Source: Halobellus inordinatus (GTDB taxonomy: Archaea; Halobacteriota; Halobacteria; Halobacteriales; Haloferacaceae). Taken from it: a stretch of DNA of 64,000 nt. The translations under genes were made by a program, and so were the position numbers. This document shows positions 8,492 through 17,457 of this stretch, one piece after another; positions within the stretch are counted from its first letter, which is position 1, and each line of letters begins with the position of its first letter. The notes under the pieces are model-generated. The model saw nothing but the letters and a program-made list of their open reading frames with translations. It did not search any database and was not told where the DNA came from. The stretch spans positions 1 through 64,000 of the forward strand of contig NZ_JANHAV010000009.1 of NCBI RefSeq assembly GCF_024464655.1, given 5' to 3'.

Positions 8492-9469
8492 CTACTCGAT
8501 CAAGTCGTAGAGGTTGTCTGCGAAGATGTCTGCGCGCGTGTCGGAGTCGACGTCCATCCGTTCGACCGCGTCGATCGTCACGTCGACGGTACGACGGCCC
8601 CGCTCGGGGCTGAACGGGTAGTCAGTGCCGAAGACGACGTTCCCGTCGTTGAAGAACGAGTCGGCGCACTCAAGCGCCGGCGTGGACCCCGAGACGGCCG
8701 TGTCGGCGTAGAACTTCTTGAAGTACTCCTCGGCCGGCTGCGAGAGCGACGCGGCGTTCTCGTGGAAACCGGGGTAGTTCTTGGGATACGCCTGCCGCTG
8801 CTGATAGAACATCTCGATGCGCCGCCCGTAGAAGGGGACCATTCCCCCGCCGTGGTGCGAGACGATCTTCAGGTCGGGATATGCTTCCATCACGCCGCCG
8901 AACACCAGCCGCGACAGTGCGAGCGTCGTGTCGAACGGCCAGCCAAATAGACGGTGTTCCATATACTCGGAGGCCCAGTCGTACCACTCCCAGAGTTGCG
9001 GATGGATCCACAGCGGGGTGTCGGTTGCCTCGGCCTCCTCGAAGAGCGGCCAGAACTGCTCGTCGTCGATCGGGCGACCGTCGACGTTCGAGAAGATCTG
9101 AACGCCGGCCACATCCAGGTCGCCGACGCAGCGGTCGAACTCCGCGAGGAACGCCTCGCTCACCATCGGGAGCGTCGCGACCGGGATGAACGAGTCGGGG
9201 TGCTCGTCGGCGAGCCGACGGATCTCGTCGTTGGCGAGGCGCGTGATCTCCAGCGCGAGATCGTGATCCATCCCCTGGAACATCGTCGGGAGCGCGAGCG
9301 TGATGATCTGCTTGTCGACGCCGTAGTCGGCCATATCCTGCTTTCGCTGTTCGACGTCCCAGAGGAACTCCGGCCGACCGGAGAGGCCCTGAAAGCCGAA
9401 CTCGTCGGTCAGTTTCTCGAAGAAGTGCTCGGTCAGGATGTGCGTATAGCCGTCGACGATTTCTGGCAT
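8492..9469 (-). CDS. Amidohydrolase-2 family decarboxylase (ACMSD / CHMS decarboxylase-like)
   Basis: This 325-residue metal-dependent TIM-barrel protein of the amidohydrolase-related family includes aminocarboxymuconate-semialdehyde decarboxylase, gamma-resorcylate decarboxylase and 5-carboxy-2-hydroxymuconate-semialdehyde decarboxylase. The HxH motif is missing its first His (here GYTHIL), as in several decarboxylases. The ligands WIHPQLWEWYDW, IVSHHGGGMVPFYGRRIEMF and FGTDYPFSPERG (the Asp) are visible. Beside an extradiol dioxygenase and a semialdehyde dehydrogenase it suggests that the ring-cleavage product carries a carboxyl group removed non-oxidatively, as in the protocatechuate 2,3-cleavage or 3-hydroxyanthranilate routes. 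Confidence 0.8.
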   Translation of the reverse strand: MPEIVDGYTHILTEHFFEKLTDEFGFQGLSGRPEFLWDVEQRKQDMADYGVDKQIITLALPTMFQGMDHDLALEITRLANDEIRRLADEHPDSFIPVATLPMVSEAFLAEFDRCVGDLDVAGVQIFSNVDGRPIDDEQFWPLFEEAEATDTPLWIHPQLWEWYDWASEYMEHRLFGWPFDTTLALSRLVFGGVMEAYPDLKIVSHHGGGMVPFYGRRIEMFYQQRQAYPKNYPGFHENAASLSQPAEEYFKKFYADTAVSGSTPALECADSFFNDGNVVFGTDYPFSPERGRRTVDVTIDAVERMDVDSDTRADIFADNLYDLIE

Positions 9470-9567
9470 AGTGGCTACTACTCCCGAGGGGAGTGATAAT
9501 TGTTCTCACTAACGAGCGCGGCGGACTGGGCGTGAACCGCGGGTCGACTCGGCTCGGTGGCGGCGAT

Positions 9568-10335
9568 TCATTGCCGGGCGTACTTGATGTCCAAGGCGAG
9601 TTCGTGGGCGGTGCTCTCGACCTCCGCGGTGATGTCGTCGTCGAAGCCGGCGTTCCCGAGTCGCTTCGTGGGCGCGGAGATGCTGATCGCGCCGAGAACG
9701 TCACCGCCGAGTTTGACCGGCGCACCGATACACGTGAGCCCCTCCGTGCGCTCCTCGTTGTCCGTCGCGTATCCACGTTCCCGGATCCGATCGAGCTCTG
9801 TGAAGAGTGTCTCGCGGTCGGTGATGGTGTTCTCGGTCGCCTCCGGCAGCCCCCACTCGTCGACGATCGCCTCGACGCGCTCGCGAGGGAGTGACGCGAG
9901 GATGGCCTTCCCGATGCCGATGTTGTGCAGGCGAAGTCGGTATCCGACGTGCGTATCGAGGTTGACAGCGTAACTCCCGCGGGATTGATAGAGATACACC
10001 GCGCGGCCGTTCTCCTCGGTCGCCAGGTTCGCCAACATTCCGGTGTCGGTCGCGAGTTGGTCGATCTTCGACCGCCCGTACTGATACAGCGGTGAGCGAC
10101 TGCGAACGTGGCCACCCAGGGAGAGAAACTTCAGGCTGAGCGCGTACTCGTCGCCGTTCTTTTCCACGTATCCGTGCTCTCTGAGCGTACTGAGGTGGTT
10201 GTGAATGCCGCTCTTGCTCATCTCGAGGCGATCTTCGAGTTCGCTGAGCCGAAAGCCGTCGTCGGTATCGAGCGTCTCGATCAACTCCAACGTCTTCTCG
10301 CTGGTCCGTACGGGGTGGTTCGCCTTCTTGGTCAT
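9568..10335 (-). CDS. IclR-family transcriptional regulator
   Basis: This 255-residue regulator has an N-terminal winged helix (KTLELIETLDTDDGFRLSELEDRLEMSKSGIHNHLSTLREHGYVEK) and a C-terminal GAF-like effector domain (GMLANLATEENGRAVYLYQ ... GIGKAILASLPRERVEAIVDEWGLP ... CIGAPVKLGGDVLGAISISAPTKRLG). Start MTKKANHPVRTSEKTLE fits family members; the longer reading adds nine residues. IclR proteins commonly control aromatic and sugar-acid catabolism by binding a pathway intermediate, so it is the obvious local regulator of the meta-cleavage block. Its direct targets are not marked by any palindrome I could identify with confidence. Confidence 0.88.
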   Translation of the reverse strand: MTKKANHPVRTSEKTLELIETLDTDDGFRLSELEDRLEMSKSGIHNHLSTLREHGYVEKNGDEYALSLKFLSLGGHVRSRSPLYQYGRSKIDQLATDTGMLANLATEENGRAVYLYQSRGSYAVNLDTHVGYRLRLHNIGIGKAILASLPRERVEAIVDEWGLPEATENTITDRETLFTELDRIRERGYATDNEERTEGLTCIGAPVKLGGDVLGAISISAPTKRLGNAGFDDDITAEVESTAHELALDIKYARQ

Positions 10336-10362
10336 ATGTACCCGATAGATAAGGAAGTACAT

Positions 10363-10697
10363 ACATTTTCGGTGTGAAAACCAACTGTACTCCGGGTTGA
10401 AATATATTAAAATCTTATATAAGTTTATTTGTACAGGTGTGGGGGTTTTGAATAAGTCAGGAGTCCAATTCTGATGCGCTATTTTCGAATCATAAGTGTT
10501 GAATTCTCTCTTGGCCAGACAAAATATTTCATTACTCGTCTTTCAAATAAAACTATATAGTAGTTTACTTTTAGAAGTGCTTTTATACACTAATCGACAC
10601 CTGAATTTAACCAATCGAAATACTCTATCGATTTATGAGGCACAAGTCACGGCTTTGTACAGCAGCGTTTAAACTCCCCCCGACAGACTGAATCAAT
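10363..10697. other. AT-rich divergent intergenic region
   Basis: About 335 bp with no credible ORF and much lower GC than the flanks. It carries the promoter regions of the IclR gene (leftward) and gdhA (rightward). No clear operator repeat was seen. Confidence 0.6.
10667..10674 (+). promoter_or_regulatory. TATA box of gdhA
   Basis: GTTTAAAC is centred about 28 nt before the ATG at 10698, predicting a leaderless transcript. Confidence 0.6.
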
Positions 10698-11948
10698 ATG
10701 TCTGAAGCGAATCCGTTCGAAAGCCTTCAAGAGCAAGTAGACGACGCGGCGGCATATCTCGATGTCGGCGACGACGTCGTCGAACGCCTGAAGCATCCCG
10801 AGCGCGTGCTCGAAACCAACCTGTCGGTGGAGATGGACGACGGCGAGATTCGGCGCTTCAAGGCCTACCGCTCGCAGTTCAACGGCGACCGCGGTCCCTA
10901 CAAGGGCGGCATCCGCTATCACCCGAACGTCTCGCGCGACGAAGTCAAGGCGCTCTCCGGATGGATGGCGTACAAGTGCGCCATCGTCGGCATCCCGTAC
11001 GGCGGCGGCAAGGGCGGCATCATCGTCGACCCCGACGAGCACTCGGAGTCGGAACTGGAACGGCTCACCCGCTCGTTCGCCAAAGAGCTCCGTCCGCTCG
11101 TCGGTCCCGACCGCGACATCCCCGCACCCGACGTGAACACGGGCCAGCGCGAGATGAACTGGATCAAAGACACCTACGAGACCCTCGAAAACACGACCGC
11201 TCCCGGCGTCATCACCGGAAAGGCGATCTCCTCTGGCGGCAGTGAGGGCCGCGTCGAGGCGACCGGTCGCTCGACGATGCTCACGGCTCGCGACGCCTTC
11301 GAATACCGGGGTGGCGACATCGGCGACGCGACCGTCGCGGTACAGGGCTACGGGAACGCGGGCTCGATCGCTGCCAGACTGATCGAGGACCTCGGCGCAA
11401 CCATCGTCGCCGTCTCCGACTCCTCGGGCGCTATCTACGACCCCGACGGACTGGACGCCGTCGCCGTCAAAGAGCACAAGAACGAGACTGGCTCGGTGAC
11501 GGGCTACGGCGACGTCGAGGAGATGACGAACGACGATCTGCTGACGCTCGACGTCGACCTGCTCGTCCCGGCGGCGCTCGAAAACGCAATCGACGCCGAC
11601 CTGGCCGAAGACGTCGACGCCGACATCATCGTCGAGGCCGCGAACGGCCCCCTGACGCCCGACGCCGACGACATTCTCGCCGACCGCGACGTCCTCGTCG
11701 TCCCGGACATCCTCGCGAACGCGGGCGGCGTCACCGTCTCGTACTTCGAGTGGGTCCAGAACCGCCAGCGCTTCTCGTGGACCGAAGCGCGCGTCAACGA
11801 CGAACTCGAAGCGGTGATCACGAGCGCCTTCGACGACCTCGTCGACGCCTACGAGACGCACGACCTGCCGAACTTCCGCGTCGCGGCCTACGTCGTCGCC
11901 ATCCAGCGGATCGTCGACGCCTACACTAACAGCGGCAACTGGCCGTAG
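10698..11948 (+). CDS. gdhA: Glutamate dehydrogenase
   Basis: This 416-residue hexameric-type Glu/Leu/Phe/Val dehydrogenase interconverts glutamate and 2-oxoglutarate plus ammonia. The substrate-binding motif YKGGIRYHP and the catalytic Lys K105 in [13 protein letters not shown] are intact. The cofactor domain has the fingerprint [15 protein letters not shown]. The length is normal for the family. The start at 10698 is supported by the TATA spacing. The flanking genes are not functionally related. Confidence 0.93.
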   Translation: MSEANPFESLQEQVDDAAAYLDVGDDVVERLKHPERVLETNLSVEMDDGEIRRFKAYRSQFNGDRGPYKGGIRYHPNVSRDEVKALSGWMAYKCAIVGIPYGGGKGGIIVDPDEHSESELERLTRSFAKELRPLVGPDRDIPAPDVNTGQREMNWIKDTYETLENTTAPGVITGKAISSGGSEGRVEATGRSTMLTARDAFEYRGGDIGDATVAVQGYGNAGSIAARLIEDLGATIVAVSDSSGAIYDPDGLDAVAVKEHKNETGSVTGYGDVEEMTNDDLLTLDVDLLVPAALENAIDADLAEDVDADIIVEAANGPLTPDADDILADRDVLVVPDILANAGGVTVSYFEWVQNRQRFSWTEARVNDELEAVITSAFDDLVDAYETHDLPNFRVAAYVVAIQRIVDAYTNSGNWP

Positions 11949-12125
11949 ACGGCGTTCACACGCCGATCGGGTACTCCGCTTCTTTCGTCTGTGTCGGATT
12001 CGATTACTCGGGCGTCCAGCCTCGCGTGTTCGTTCCGACGCCGGTTCACTCGGTGCTGTGCTCCCGCGCGGCACACCGCCAGCAACCCGAGCGATTCAAG
12101 TTCGTGCCGGGCGCGGGAGTATACA

Positions 12126-13055
12126 ATGCGTCAGGACCACCTCATCTCCGCGACACAACTGTCGCGGGAAGACATCGAGGCGGTGCTCGACCGCGCGGCG
12201 GAGATCGACGGCGATATGGACGCCTGGCAGGGGCGGCACGCCGGATCGGTCCTCGGCCTCTGTTTCTTCGAGCCGAGCACCCGTACGCGGATGAGCTTCG
12301 ACACTGCGATGAAACGACTGGGCGGCCGAACGATCGATATGGGGTCGGTCGAGTCCTCCTCGGTCAAGAAGGGCGAAACGCTGGCCGACACGATGCGCGT
12401 CGTCGAGGGCTACGCCGACGCGCTCGTGCTCAGGCACCCCCTTGAGGGCTCGGCGAAGATGGCCACCGAGTTCGTCGACGTCCCGCTCGTCAACGCGGGC
12501 GACGGGGCTGGACAGCACCCCACACAGACCCTGCTCGACCTCTACACGATGCGGGAGAACGCCGGTCTCGACGACGTCACGATCGGCATTATGGGCGATC
12601 TGAAGTACGGGCGAACAGTCCACTCGCTCGCGGCCGCGCTGACGAACTTCGACGTCCGCCAGCACTTCATCAGCCCCGAGAGCCTCAGTCTCCCGCGGAG
12701 CGTCCGTTACGACCTCCACGAGGAGGGCGCACAAGTCCGTGAGCACACCTCGCTCGAGGAGGTCCTCCCGGATCTCGACGTCCTCTACGTCACCCGCATC
12801 CAGCGCGAGCGCTTCCCCGACGAGAACGAGTACCTGAAAGTCGCCGGTGAGTACCAGATCGACACCGACGACCTCGAACGGGCGAAAGAGTCGCTGACCG
12901 TGATGCATCCGCTCCCGCGCGTCGACGAGATCGCGCCCGAAGTCGACGAGACCAGCCACGCGAAGTACTTCGAGCAGGCTCACAACGGCGTCCCGGTCCG
13001 TATGGCGCTGCTCGATATGCTGCTTGAGAACGCTACCTCGGAGGACGGCCAATGA
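12126..13055 (+). CDS. pyrB: Aspartate carbamoyltransferase catalytic subunit
   Basis: This 309-residue subunit condenses carbamoyl phosphate and aspartate to carbamoyl aspartate, the committed step of pyrimidine synthesis. The carbamoyl-phosphate loop [12 protein letters not shown] (residues 47-58) and the flexible [10 protein letters not shown] loop are intact, as are [12 protein letters not shown] and the C-terminal [12 protein letters not shown] chose [16 protein letters not shown] because the upstream in-frame extension is unrelated. It overlaps pyrI by 4 nt (ATGA), indicating co-translation. Confidence 0.95.
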   Translation: MRQDHLISATQLSREDIEAVLDRAAEIDGDMDAWQGRHAGSVLGLCFFEPSTRTRMSFDTAMKRLGGRTIDMGSVESSSVKKGETLADTMRVVEGYADALVLRHPLEGSAKMATEFVDVPLVNAGDGAGQHPTQTLLDLYTMRENAGLDDVTIGIMGDLKYGRTVHSLAAALTNFDVRQHFISPESLSLPRSVRYDLHEEGAQVREHTSLEEVLPDLDVLYVTRIQRERFPDENEYLKVAGEYQIDTDDLERAKESLTVMHPLPRVDEIAPEVDETSHAKYFEQAHNGVPVRMALLDMLLENATSEDGQ

Positions 13056-13522
13056 GCGACGCCGACCGAGAACTCCGCGTCTCGAAGATCCGAAACGGAA
13101 CCGTCATCGACCACCTCGAGGCTGGACAGGCGCTGAACGTCCTCGCACTCCTCGGCATCGACGGCTCCGGCGGCGAGGGCGTCTCCGTCGGGATGAACGT
13201 CCCCTCGGACAAGCTCGCGAAGAAAGACATCGTGAAGGTCGAAGACCGAGAGCTGAGTCAATCTGAGGTCGACGTCCTTTCGGTCATTTCGCCGGAGGCG
13301 ACGATCAACATCATCCGCGACTACGAAGTCGTCGAGAAGAAGCGCATCGAGCGGCCGGAGTCGGTCGATGACGTGCTCGCGTGCCCGAACCGGAACTGCA
13401 TCACGAACGCCGACGAACCGGTCCAGACGCGCTTTATCGTCCTCGAAGATGGCCTCCGCTGCGGTTACTGCGGCGAGATCGTCCGCGAAGACGAGGTCGC
13501 CACACACCTGAACGTGTCCTGA
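13052..13522 (+). CDS. pyrI: Aspartate carbamoyltransferase regulatory subunit
   Basis: The 156-residue allosteric subunit binds nucleotides in its N-terminal domain ([23 protein letters not shown]) and the catalytic chain through a C-terminal zinc domain. The four Cys are C111, C116, C137 and C140 (CPNRNC and CGYC). Length and motifs are typical of the archaeal PyrI. It is translationally coupled to pyrB by a 4-nt overlap. Confidence 0.95.
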   Translation: MSDADRELRVSKIRNGTVIDHLEAGQALNVLALLGIDGSGGEGVSVGMNVPSDKLAKKDIVKVEDRELSQSEVDVLSVISPEATINIIRDYEVVEKKRIERPESVDDVLACPNRNCITNADEPVQTRFIVLEDGLRCGYCGEIVREDEVATHLNVS

Positions 13523-13641
13523 CTCGACTCTCGCTCAGGCGAGTCTGGCGGTCGGCCCCGCCCGATCACGTCCGGGAGAAATCACGCTTCGCCTGTCGTC
13601 GAGGGGAAATGACTTTGTACCGAGACGATGTATCTCTGAGT

Positions 13642-13749
13642 ATGTCCGGAAAAGCGAAATTCATCCTGGTACTGGCGCTCATCGCACTCGTCTACTTCGT
13701 CGTCTCCGGCGGCGAGGAACCCGTCGAAGTCGACATCGACGAGGAATAA
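13642..13749 (+). CDS. 35-residue single-pass membrane protein
   Basis: The reading MSGKAKFILVLALIALVYF, followed by a short acidic tail VVSGGEEPVEVDIDEE, has one transmembrane helix after a basic N-terminus. That is a normal positive-inside membrane microprotein with its acidic tail outside. A longer in-frame reading from 13381 lies in the shadow of pyrI and is rejected. No family is recognised. It stands alone 119 nt after pyrI, with CGAGACGATGTATC upstream as a weak promoter candidate. Confidence 0.55.
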   Translation: MSGKAKFILVLALIALVYFVVSGGEEPVEVDIDEE

Positions 13750-13924
13750 CTCGAATCCTGCCTTTTCGACGGACGTGACGCGTCAGCGATAGTTATCGAC
13801 AGCGAGAGGTGGCACAGGCTATCGCTTGGAGGGCCGGCTGGCTGACCCCTAGCCTATGTGACGGCCGCCCGCGGCCGGTCCGACGGAACGAACGACTGAT
13901 ACCGCTCGGCGCGAAACGCCGACT

Positions 13925-14767
13925 ATGTACGGTATCGTTACGCGGAACGCCGAGGAGGTCGACTGGAGCGAGTTCGACACCGGCTTCTACGAGGTCAAAG
14001 ACGTGACCGGCCGGGCCGCAGAGCCGCTCTCGAATGCGGTGAATATGATCTCGTGTTTCGGCGACAACGCGGCCGTAAACTCGGATCCGGACCTCGCCGC
14101 GGCCGACGCCGAGGGGAACCGCGCGACCCGCGAGCAGCCGTACTTCGACTGGTCTCACGTCTGTCCCACGAACGAGGAGTACCGCGCCGGGCTCCTCGAA
14201 ATCGTCGAGGACTGCGCCGCCGAGAACGGCGATGTCAGACTCGACGACATCGGGTTCCCGCGCGAAGGCTACTGCCGCTGTGACCGCTGTGAGAGCCGCT
14301 TCGCAGAGAGTGAGTACGAGGACCGACAGGCGTGGCGCGCCGCCGAGATCACAGACTTCGTCGCTGCGGCCGCCGAGCGGATTCCCGGCCGGACCTATCT
14401 CACGCTGTATCCCGATCCGTATCCTGGCCACCTCTACCGGCGCGCCGGCATCGACGTCGAAACCCTGGCCGACTACGTCGACGAGTTCGTCGTGCCGCTC
14501 TACGATATGCACTACGCGACGACGTACTGGCTGGAGACGATCGCAAAGGGGTTCGAGAGTCTTCTCGACCCGCTCGAAACGCCGTTCTCGATCGAACTGT
14601 ACGCGGTCGACCTCGACCTCGACGATCTCGTCCACGCGACGGAGGTCGCGGAGGCATACGCGGAAAACGTCCACTTCGGCTACGACGCGTCGAACGCCGC
14701 GGCCGCGATCCGGCGGAAGGACGCCGATAGCAGATCGGGCGTCACGCACCGCCCGGACGACGGCTGA
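13925..14767 (+). CDS. Conserved haloarchaeal protein, probably TIM-barrel (glycosidase-like)
   Basis: This 280-residue soluble protein has alternating beta-strand and helix segments: DFDWSHVCPTNEEYRAGLLEIVEDC, DIGFPREGYCRC, RTYLTLYPDPYP, YVDEFVVPLYDMHYAT, FSIELYAVDLDLDD and NVHFGYDASNAA. The arrangement and the acidic residues at strand ends recall TIM-barrel glycoside hydrolases. A CxCDRC motif near residues 118-123 could bind a metal. I do not recognise a characterised homologue, and the enzyme role is inference from fold-like patterning only. Confidence 0.6.
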   Translation: MYGIVTRNAEEVDWSEFDTGFYEVKDVTGRAAEPLSNAVNMISCFGDNAAVNSDPDLAAADAEGNRATREQPYFDWSHVCPTNEEYRAGLLEIVEDCAAENGDVRLDDIGFPREGYCRCDRCESRFAESEYEDRQAWRAAEITDFVAAAAERIPGRTYLTLYPDPYPGHLYRRAGIDVETLADYVDEFVVPLYDMHYATTYWLETIAKGFESLLDPLETPFSIELYAVDLDLDDLVHATEVAEAYAENVHFGYDASNAAAAIRRKDADSRSGVTHRPDDG

Positions 14768-14842
14768 TCCCTTTCGGTCAGTTTTCCCGACCACTCCGCG
14801 CTACCGACTCGGTGTCTCGGCCACCCCGTCCTGCACGCCGTT

Positions 14843-14956
14843 TCAAACGGCTCCGGCGAGGAACGCGACGACGACGATACCGCCGACGAAGATGAGTGCT
14901 GCGAACGCGAACAGGCCGGCCAGGAGTCGACGCTGCCCCGATGTCGCTTCTGCCAT
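14843..14956 (-). CDS. 37-residue membrane microprotein
   Basis: An unlisted small ORF reads MAEATSGQRRLLAGLFAFAA and then LIFVGGIVVVAFLAGAV before TGA. It has a short polar head with two Arg and one long transmembrane helix. The codon pattern is strongly haloarchaeal (third-position GC), and the opposite strand offers no better reading. It lies between two convergent genes. No family is recognised. Confidence 0.5.
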   Translation of the reverse strand: MAEATSGQRRLLAGLFAFAALIFVGGIVVVAFLAGAV

Positions 14957-15022
14957 ATCCGGTGTACGGCCCGGTGCCGTTTATACTCACGGGCGGATGG
15001 CTGCCGTCCACGAGGGTCTCGG

Positions 15023-16069
15023 TCATCCCCGGAACGTCTCGAACGTCTCTCCGGCGAGGCCCGGGCCTGCCGGAACCCACATCGCGCCGTCCTCGACCGG
15101 CGCCGGGTCGGGGCCGACGTCGTCTGCGAGCAGCGACCCGGTTGCGAGGCCGCAGGCGCGGACGTCTGGAAGGGCAGCGGCGACGTGTAGCGCGCCGACG
15201 CGCGCGACGACCGCGTCGATGGTGGTCGTGACGACGGTGTCGACACCCCGCCTCGCGGCTCGGCGGGCGACCTCCAGCGTGCGGCGCGGCCCCCCGAGCG
15301 CCATCGGCTTGCTGACGAGCACGTCTGCCGCGCCGGCGTCGAGGATCTCGTCAGGGCCGACCGCTGCTAGCGACTCGTCGAGTGCGACGTCGACGCCCCG
15401 ACCGCGCAGTTCGGCGTGCCCCGAGATGTCGTTTGCCGGCAACGGTTGTTCGACGTATGCGAAGTCGAGATCGGCCGCGATGTCGAGCATCCGTCGCGCG
15501 GTCGACGCAGTCCACGCACCGTTCGCGTCCGCGCGGAGTTCGACGTGTTCGCCGGCAACGTCCCGAGCCGCGCGAAGTCGCGCCTCGTCTTCCTCGGGAG
15601 GTCTCGCGCCTACCTTCACTTTCACCGCGGGGTAGCCATCATCGACGGCTTCCCGGGTCGCCGCCGCTGTCTTCTCCACTGTTCCGTCACCAACGGTGGC
15701 GTTGACCGGAACGGACGTTGCGGGCGAATCGGCAGCGAGGTACGTCGCGAGCGACTCACCGGCGGCGCGAGCCTCCGCGTCGACTGTCGCGAGTTCGAGG
15801 CCGTGCCGTGCGGCGGGTCGCGCTTCCGCAGACAGTTCGGTGACCGCTATCGCCGTCTCTGCTTCGTGCGTTCCAGATGCTACCTCGGCGAGCGCGGCGT
15901 CACACGCCTCGTACGATTCGGTCCAGCCCGCGAGCGGCGTCGCCTCGCCGACTCCGTCGACGCCGTCACGTTCGACGCGGACGAGAAATCCATCGCGGCG
16001 CTCGATCCGGCCGGCCGCGGTGTCGAGTGGGGACGCCAGTCGGAGTGAGAACGGCTCGTAACGGATCAC
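15023..16069 (-). CDS. menC: o-Succinylbenzoate synthase
   Basis: This 348-residue enolase-superfamily enzyme dehydrates SHCHC to o-succinylbenzoate in menaquinone synthesis. The barrel shows the KxK motif (AVKVKVGA), and metal ligands in ELRADANGAW, YVEQPLP and VALDESLA. The last catalytic Lys is in VLVSKPMALGGP. Dipeptide epimerases share the fold, but position next to menA, menB, menD and menF decides for MenC. Its ATG overlaps the menA stop by 4 nt, so the two are co-translated. Confidence 0.93.
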   Translation of the reverse strand: MIRYEPFSLRLASPLDTAAGRIERRDGFLVRVERDGVDGVGEATPLAGWTESYEACDAALAEVASGTHEAETAIAVTELSAEARPAARHGLELATVDAEARAAGESLATYLAADSPATSVPVNATVGDGTVEKTAAATREAVDDGYPAVKVKVGARPPEEDEARLRAARDVAGEHVELRADANGAWTASTARRMLDIAADLDFAYVEQPLPANDISGHAELRGRGVDVALDESLAAVGPDEILDAGAADVLVSKPMALGGPRRTLEVARRAARRGVDTVVTTTIDAVVARVGALHVAAALPDVRACGLATGSLLADDVGPDPAPVEDGAMWVPAGPGLAGETFETFRG

Positions 16070-17016
16070 AGCGGGAGCCCGGTGAGCGAGAGCCCAACAG
16101 CGAACAGGACGGCGTATCCGGCGAGCAGTCGACCCGTTCGTTCGAGCGTGGGATTCAGCACCTCACCAGCCGTCTCGGTGAGCATCGTCCGCGTGATGTC
16201 GAGCGCTAACGGAATCGTGAGATACGGGAGCGCGATGCCGAGCGTGAATCCCGGTTGTCGAAGGAACCACAGCGGAGCCGCGTACGCGAGCACGAGCATC
16301 GCGATCCACTCCGCGCGAGCGAAGCCGTACCCGAACCGGACGGCGAGCGTCCGTTTACCCGTCGTGGCGTCCTCCTCTTTGTCGCGGACGTTGTTGACCA
16401 CGAGAATGTTCGTCGAGAGCGCCGCGACCGGGAGCGACGCGACGACGACAGCGACGGGAACCGTCTCTGGCGGGATACCGACCGGTAGTGGCCCTGCAAG
16501 TACAGCTGCAGCCTGCACGTAGTACGTCCCGGCGACGGCGACGAGGCCGAAGAAGATGAAGACGAAGAGGTCGCCGAGCCCGTGGTAGCCGAGCGGGTAC
16601 GGGCCGCCGGTGTAGGCGATTCCCGAGGCGACGGAGAGTAGGCCGATTACGACGATCGGTACGCCGCCAACGTAGACGAGGTACGTGCCGAGCAAGATCG
16701 ACGCGGCGAACGTGAGGTACATCGCCCGCTTGACGCTCGCGGGATCGATGAGGCCGCCAGCCGTGACGCGGGTGAACCCCTCGCGCTCTTCGGTGTCTGC
16801 GCCCTGGATCGCGTCGTAGTAGTCGTTGGCGAAGTTGGTCCCGATCTGGATCAAGCCGGCCCCCACGAGCGCCGCGAGTGCGGGCAGGACGGCGAAGACG
16901 CCGTCGTGGAGCGCCAGGCCGACACCGACGACGACCGGCGAGGCCGCCGCCGGAAGCGTCTGCGGACGGGCGGCGATCACCCACGCCTCCCGTCGCGTGA
17001 TGTCCTGCGTGCTCAT
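16066..17016 (-). CDS. menA: 1,4-Dihydroxy-2-naphthoate polyprenyltransferase
   Basis: This 316-residue UbiA-family integral membrane prenyltransferase has eight to nine hydrophobic helices. It attaches the polyprenyl tail to DHNA. The two Asp-rich motifs are [19 protein letters not shown] and [20 protein letters not shown]. Start [20 protein letters not shown] is the usual MenA beginning; the long upstream extension runs into repeat DNA. It is the first gene of menA-menC. The repeat block 17055-17457 separates it from menB. Confidence 0.93.
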   Translation of the reverse strand: MSTQDITRREAWVIAARPQTLPAAASPVVVGVGLALHDGVFAVLPALAALVGAGLIQIGTNFANDYYDAIQGADTEEREGFTRVTAGGLIDPASVKRAMYLTFAASILLGTYLVYVGGVPIVVIGLLSVASGIAYTGGPYPLGYHGLGDLFVFIFFGLVAVAGTYYVQAAAVLAGPLPVGIPPETVPVAVVVASLPVAALSTNILVVNNVRDKEEDATTGKRTLAVRFGYGFARAEWIAMLVLAYAAPLWFLRQPGFTLGIALPYLTIPLALDITRTMLTETAGEVLNPTLERTGRLLAGYAVLFAVGLSLTGLPL

Positions 17017-17054
17017 TGTCGAACTGTCGGGACGGAGGTGCTGTGAAACTTCCC

Positions 17055-17160
17055 ATCCACCTTTTTTCACCGGGGCCTCGCGCTGCCTGCGGCAGCGCTC
17101 GACCCCGGCCAAAAAACCTGGAGGGAAAAAGCCGCTCGGCTCGCTTCGCTCGCCTCGCGG
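17055..17160. repeat. Left arm of a large inverted repeat between menA and menB
   Basis: The arm runs ATCCACCTTTTTTCAC, then an internal hairpin, then AACCTGGAGGGAAAAAGCCG and a CTCG-rich hairpin. The same blocks occur in reverse complement at 17343-17457. The internal hairpin sequences differ between the two arms while the flanking blocks are nearly identical, so the arms are two divergent copies of one palindrome-bearing repeat. Confidence 0.7.
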
Positions 17161-17195
17161 TGAACGCCGCGCGAAGCGCGGCGACACTTCACTTC

Positions 17196-17277
17196 AGTAG
17201 CGTTTGCATCTGCCGACACAGCCGATCGTACGATGTCGGGCGATCAGATGGACGAACACGTGGAAACCTCGTATAGC
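17196..17277. mobile_element. Degenerate copy of the 36596-type palindromic element
   Basis: AGTAGCGTTTGCA at 17197 matches the left end of the element at 36596. The central CCGATCG-ACG...GTCG-GCGATC hairpin and the right end (GAACACGTGGAAAC...GTATAG against GAAGACTTGCAAAC...CTATAG) also align with several mismatches. It lies between the two arms of the large inverted repeat. Confidence 0.45.
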
Positions 17278-17342
17278 TGCGTCGAATAGCGAGAGTTAGT
17301 GTTGTTGTCGGCTGGGTCCTGATCCGTTGTCGACTAAATGTA

Positions 17343-17457
17343 CCGCGAGCGAGGCCGTAGGCCGAGCGAGCGGCTTTTTCCCTCCAGGTTTTTGCGCGGT
17401 GGGTTCCCGCAGCGGCGCAACGCGCCGCGAGGAAACCCACCGTGGAAAAAGGTGGAT
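17343..17457. repeat. Right arm of the large inverted repeat
   Basis: On the minus strand it reads ATCCACCTTTTTCCACGG, a CCCACC-type hairpin, AAAAACCTGGAGGGAAAAAG and a CTCG-rich hairpin, matching the arm at 17055-17160. It ends at the menB stop codon, so it may serve as the menB 3' end. Confidence 0.7.

Noticed and set aside
17189-17440. 83-codon minus-strand ORF between menA and menB
   Set aside because: It lies within the repeat arms, is arginine-rich, and has no homology or promoter.
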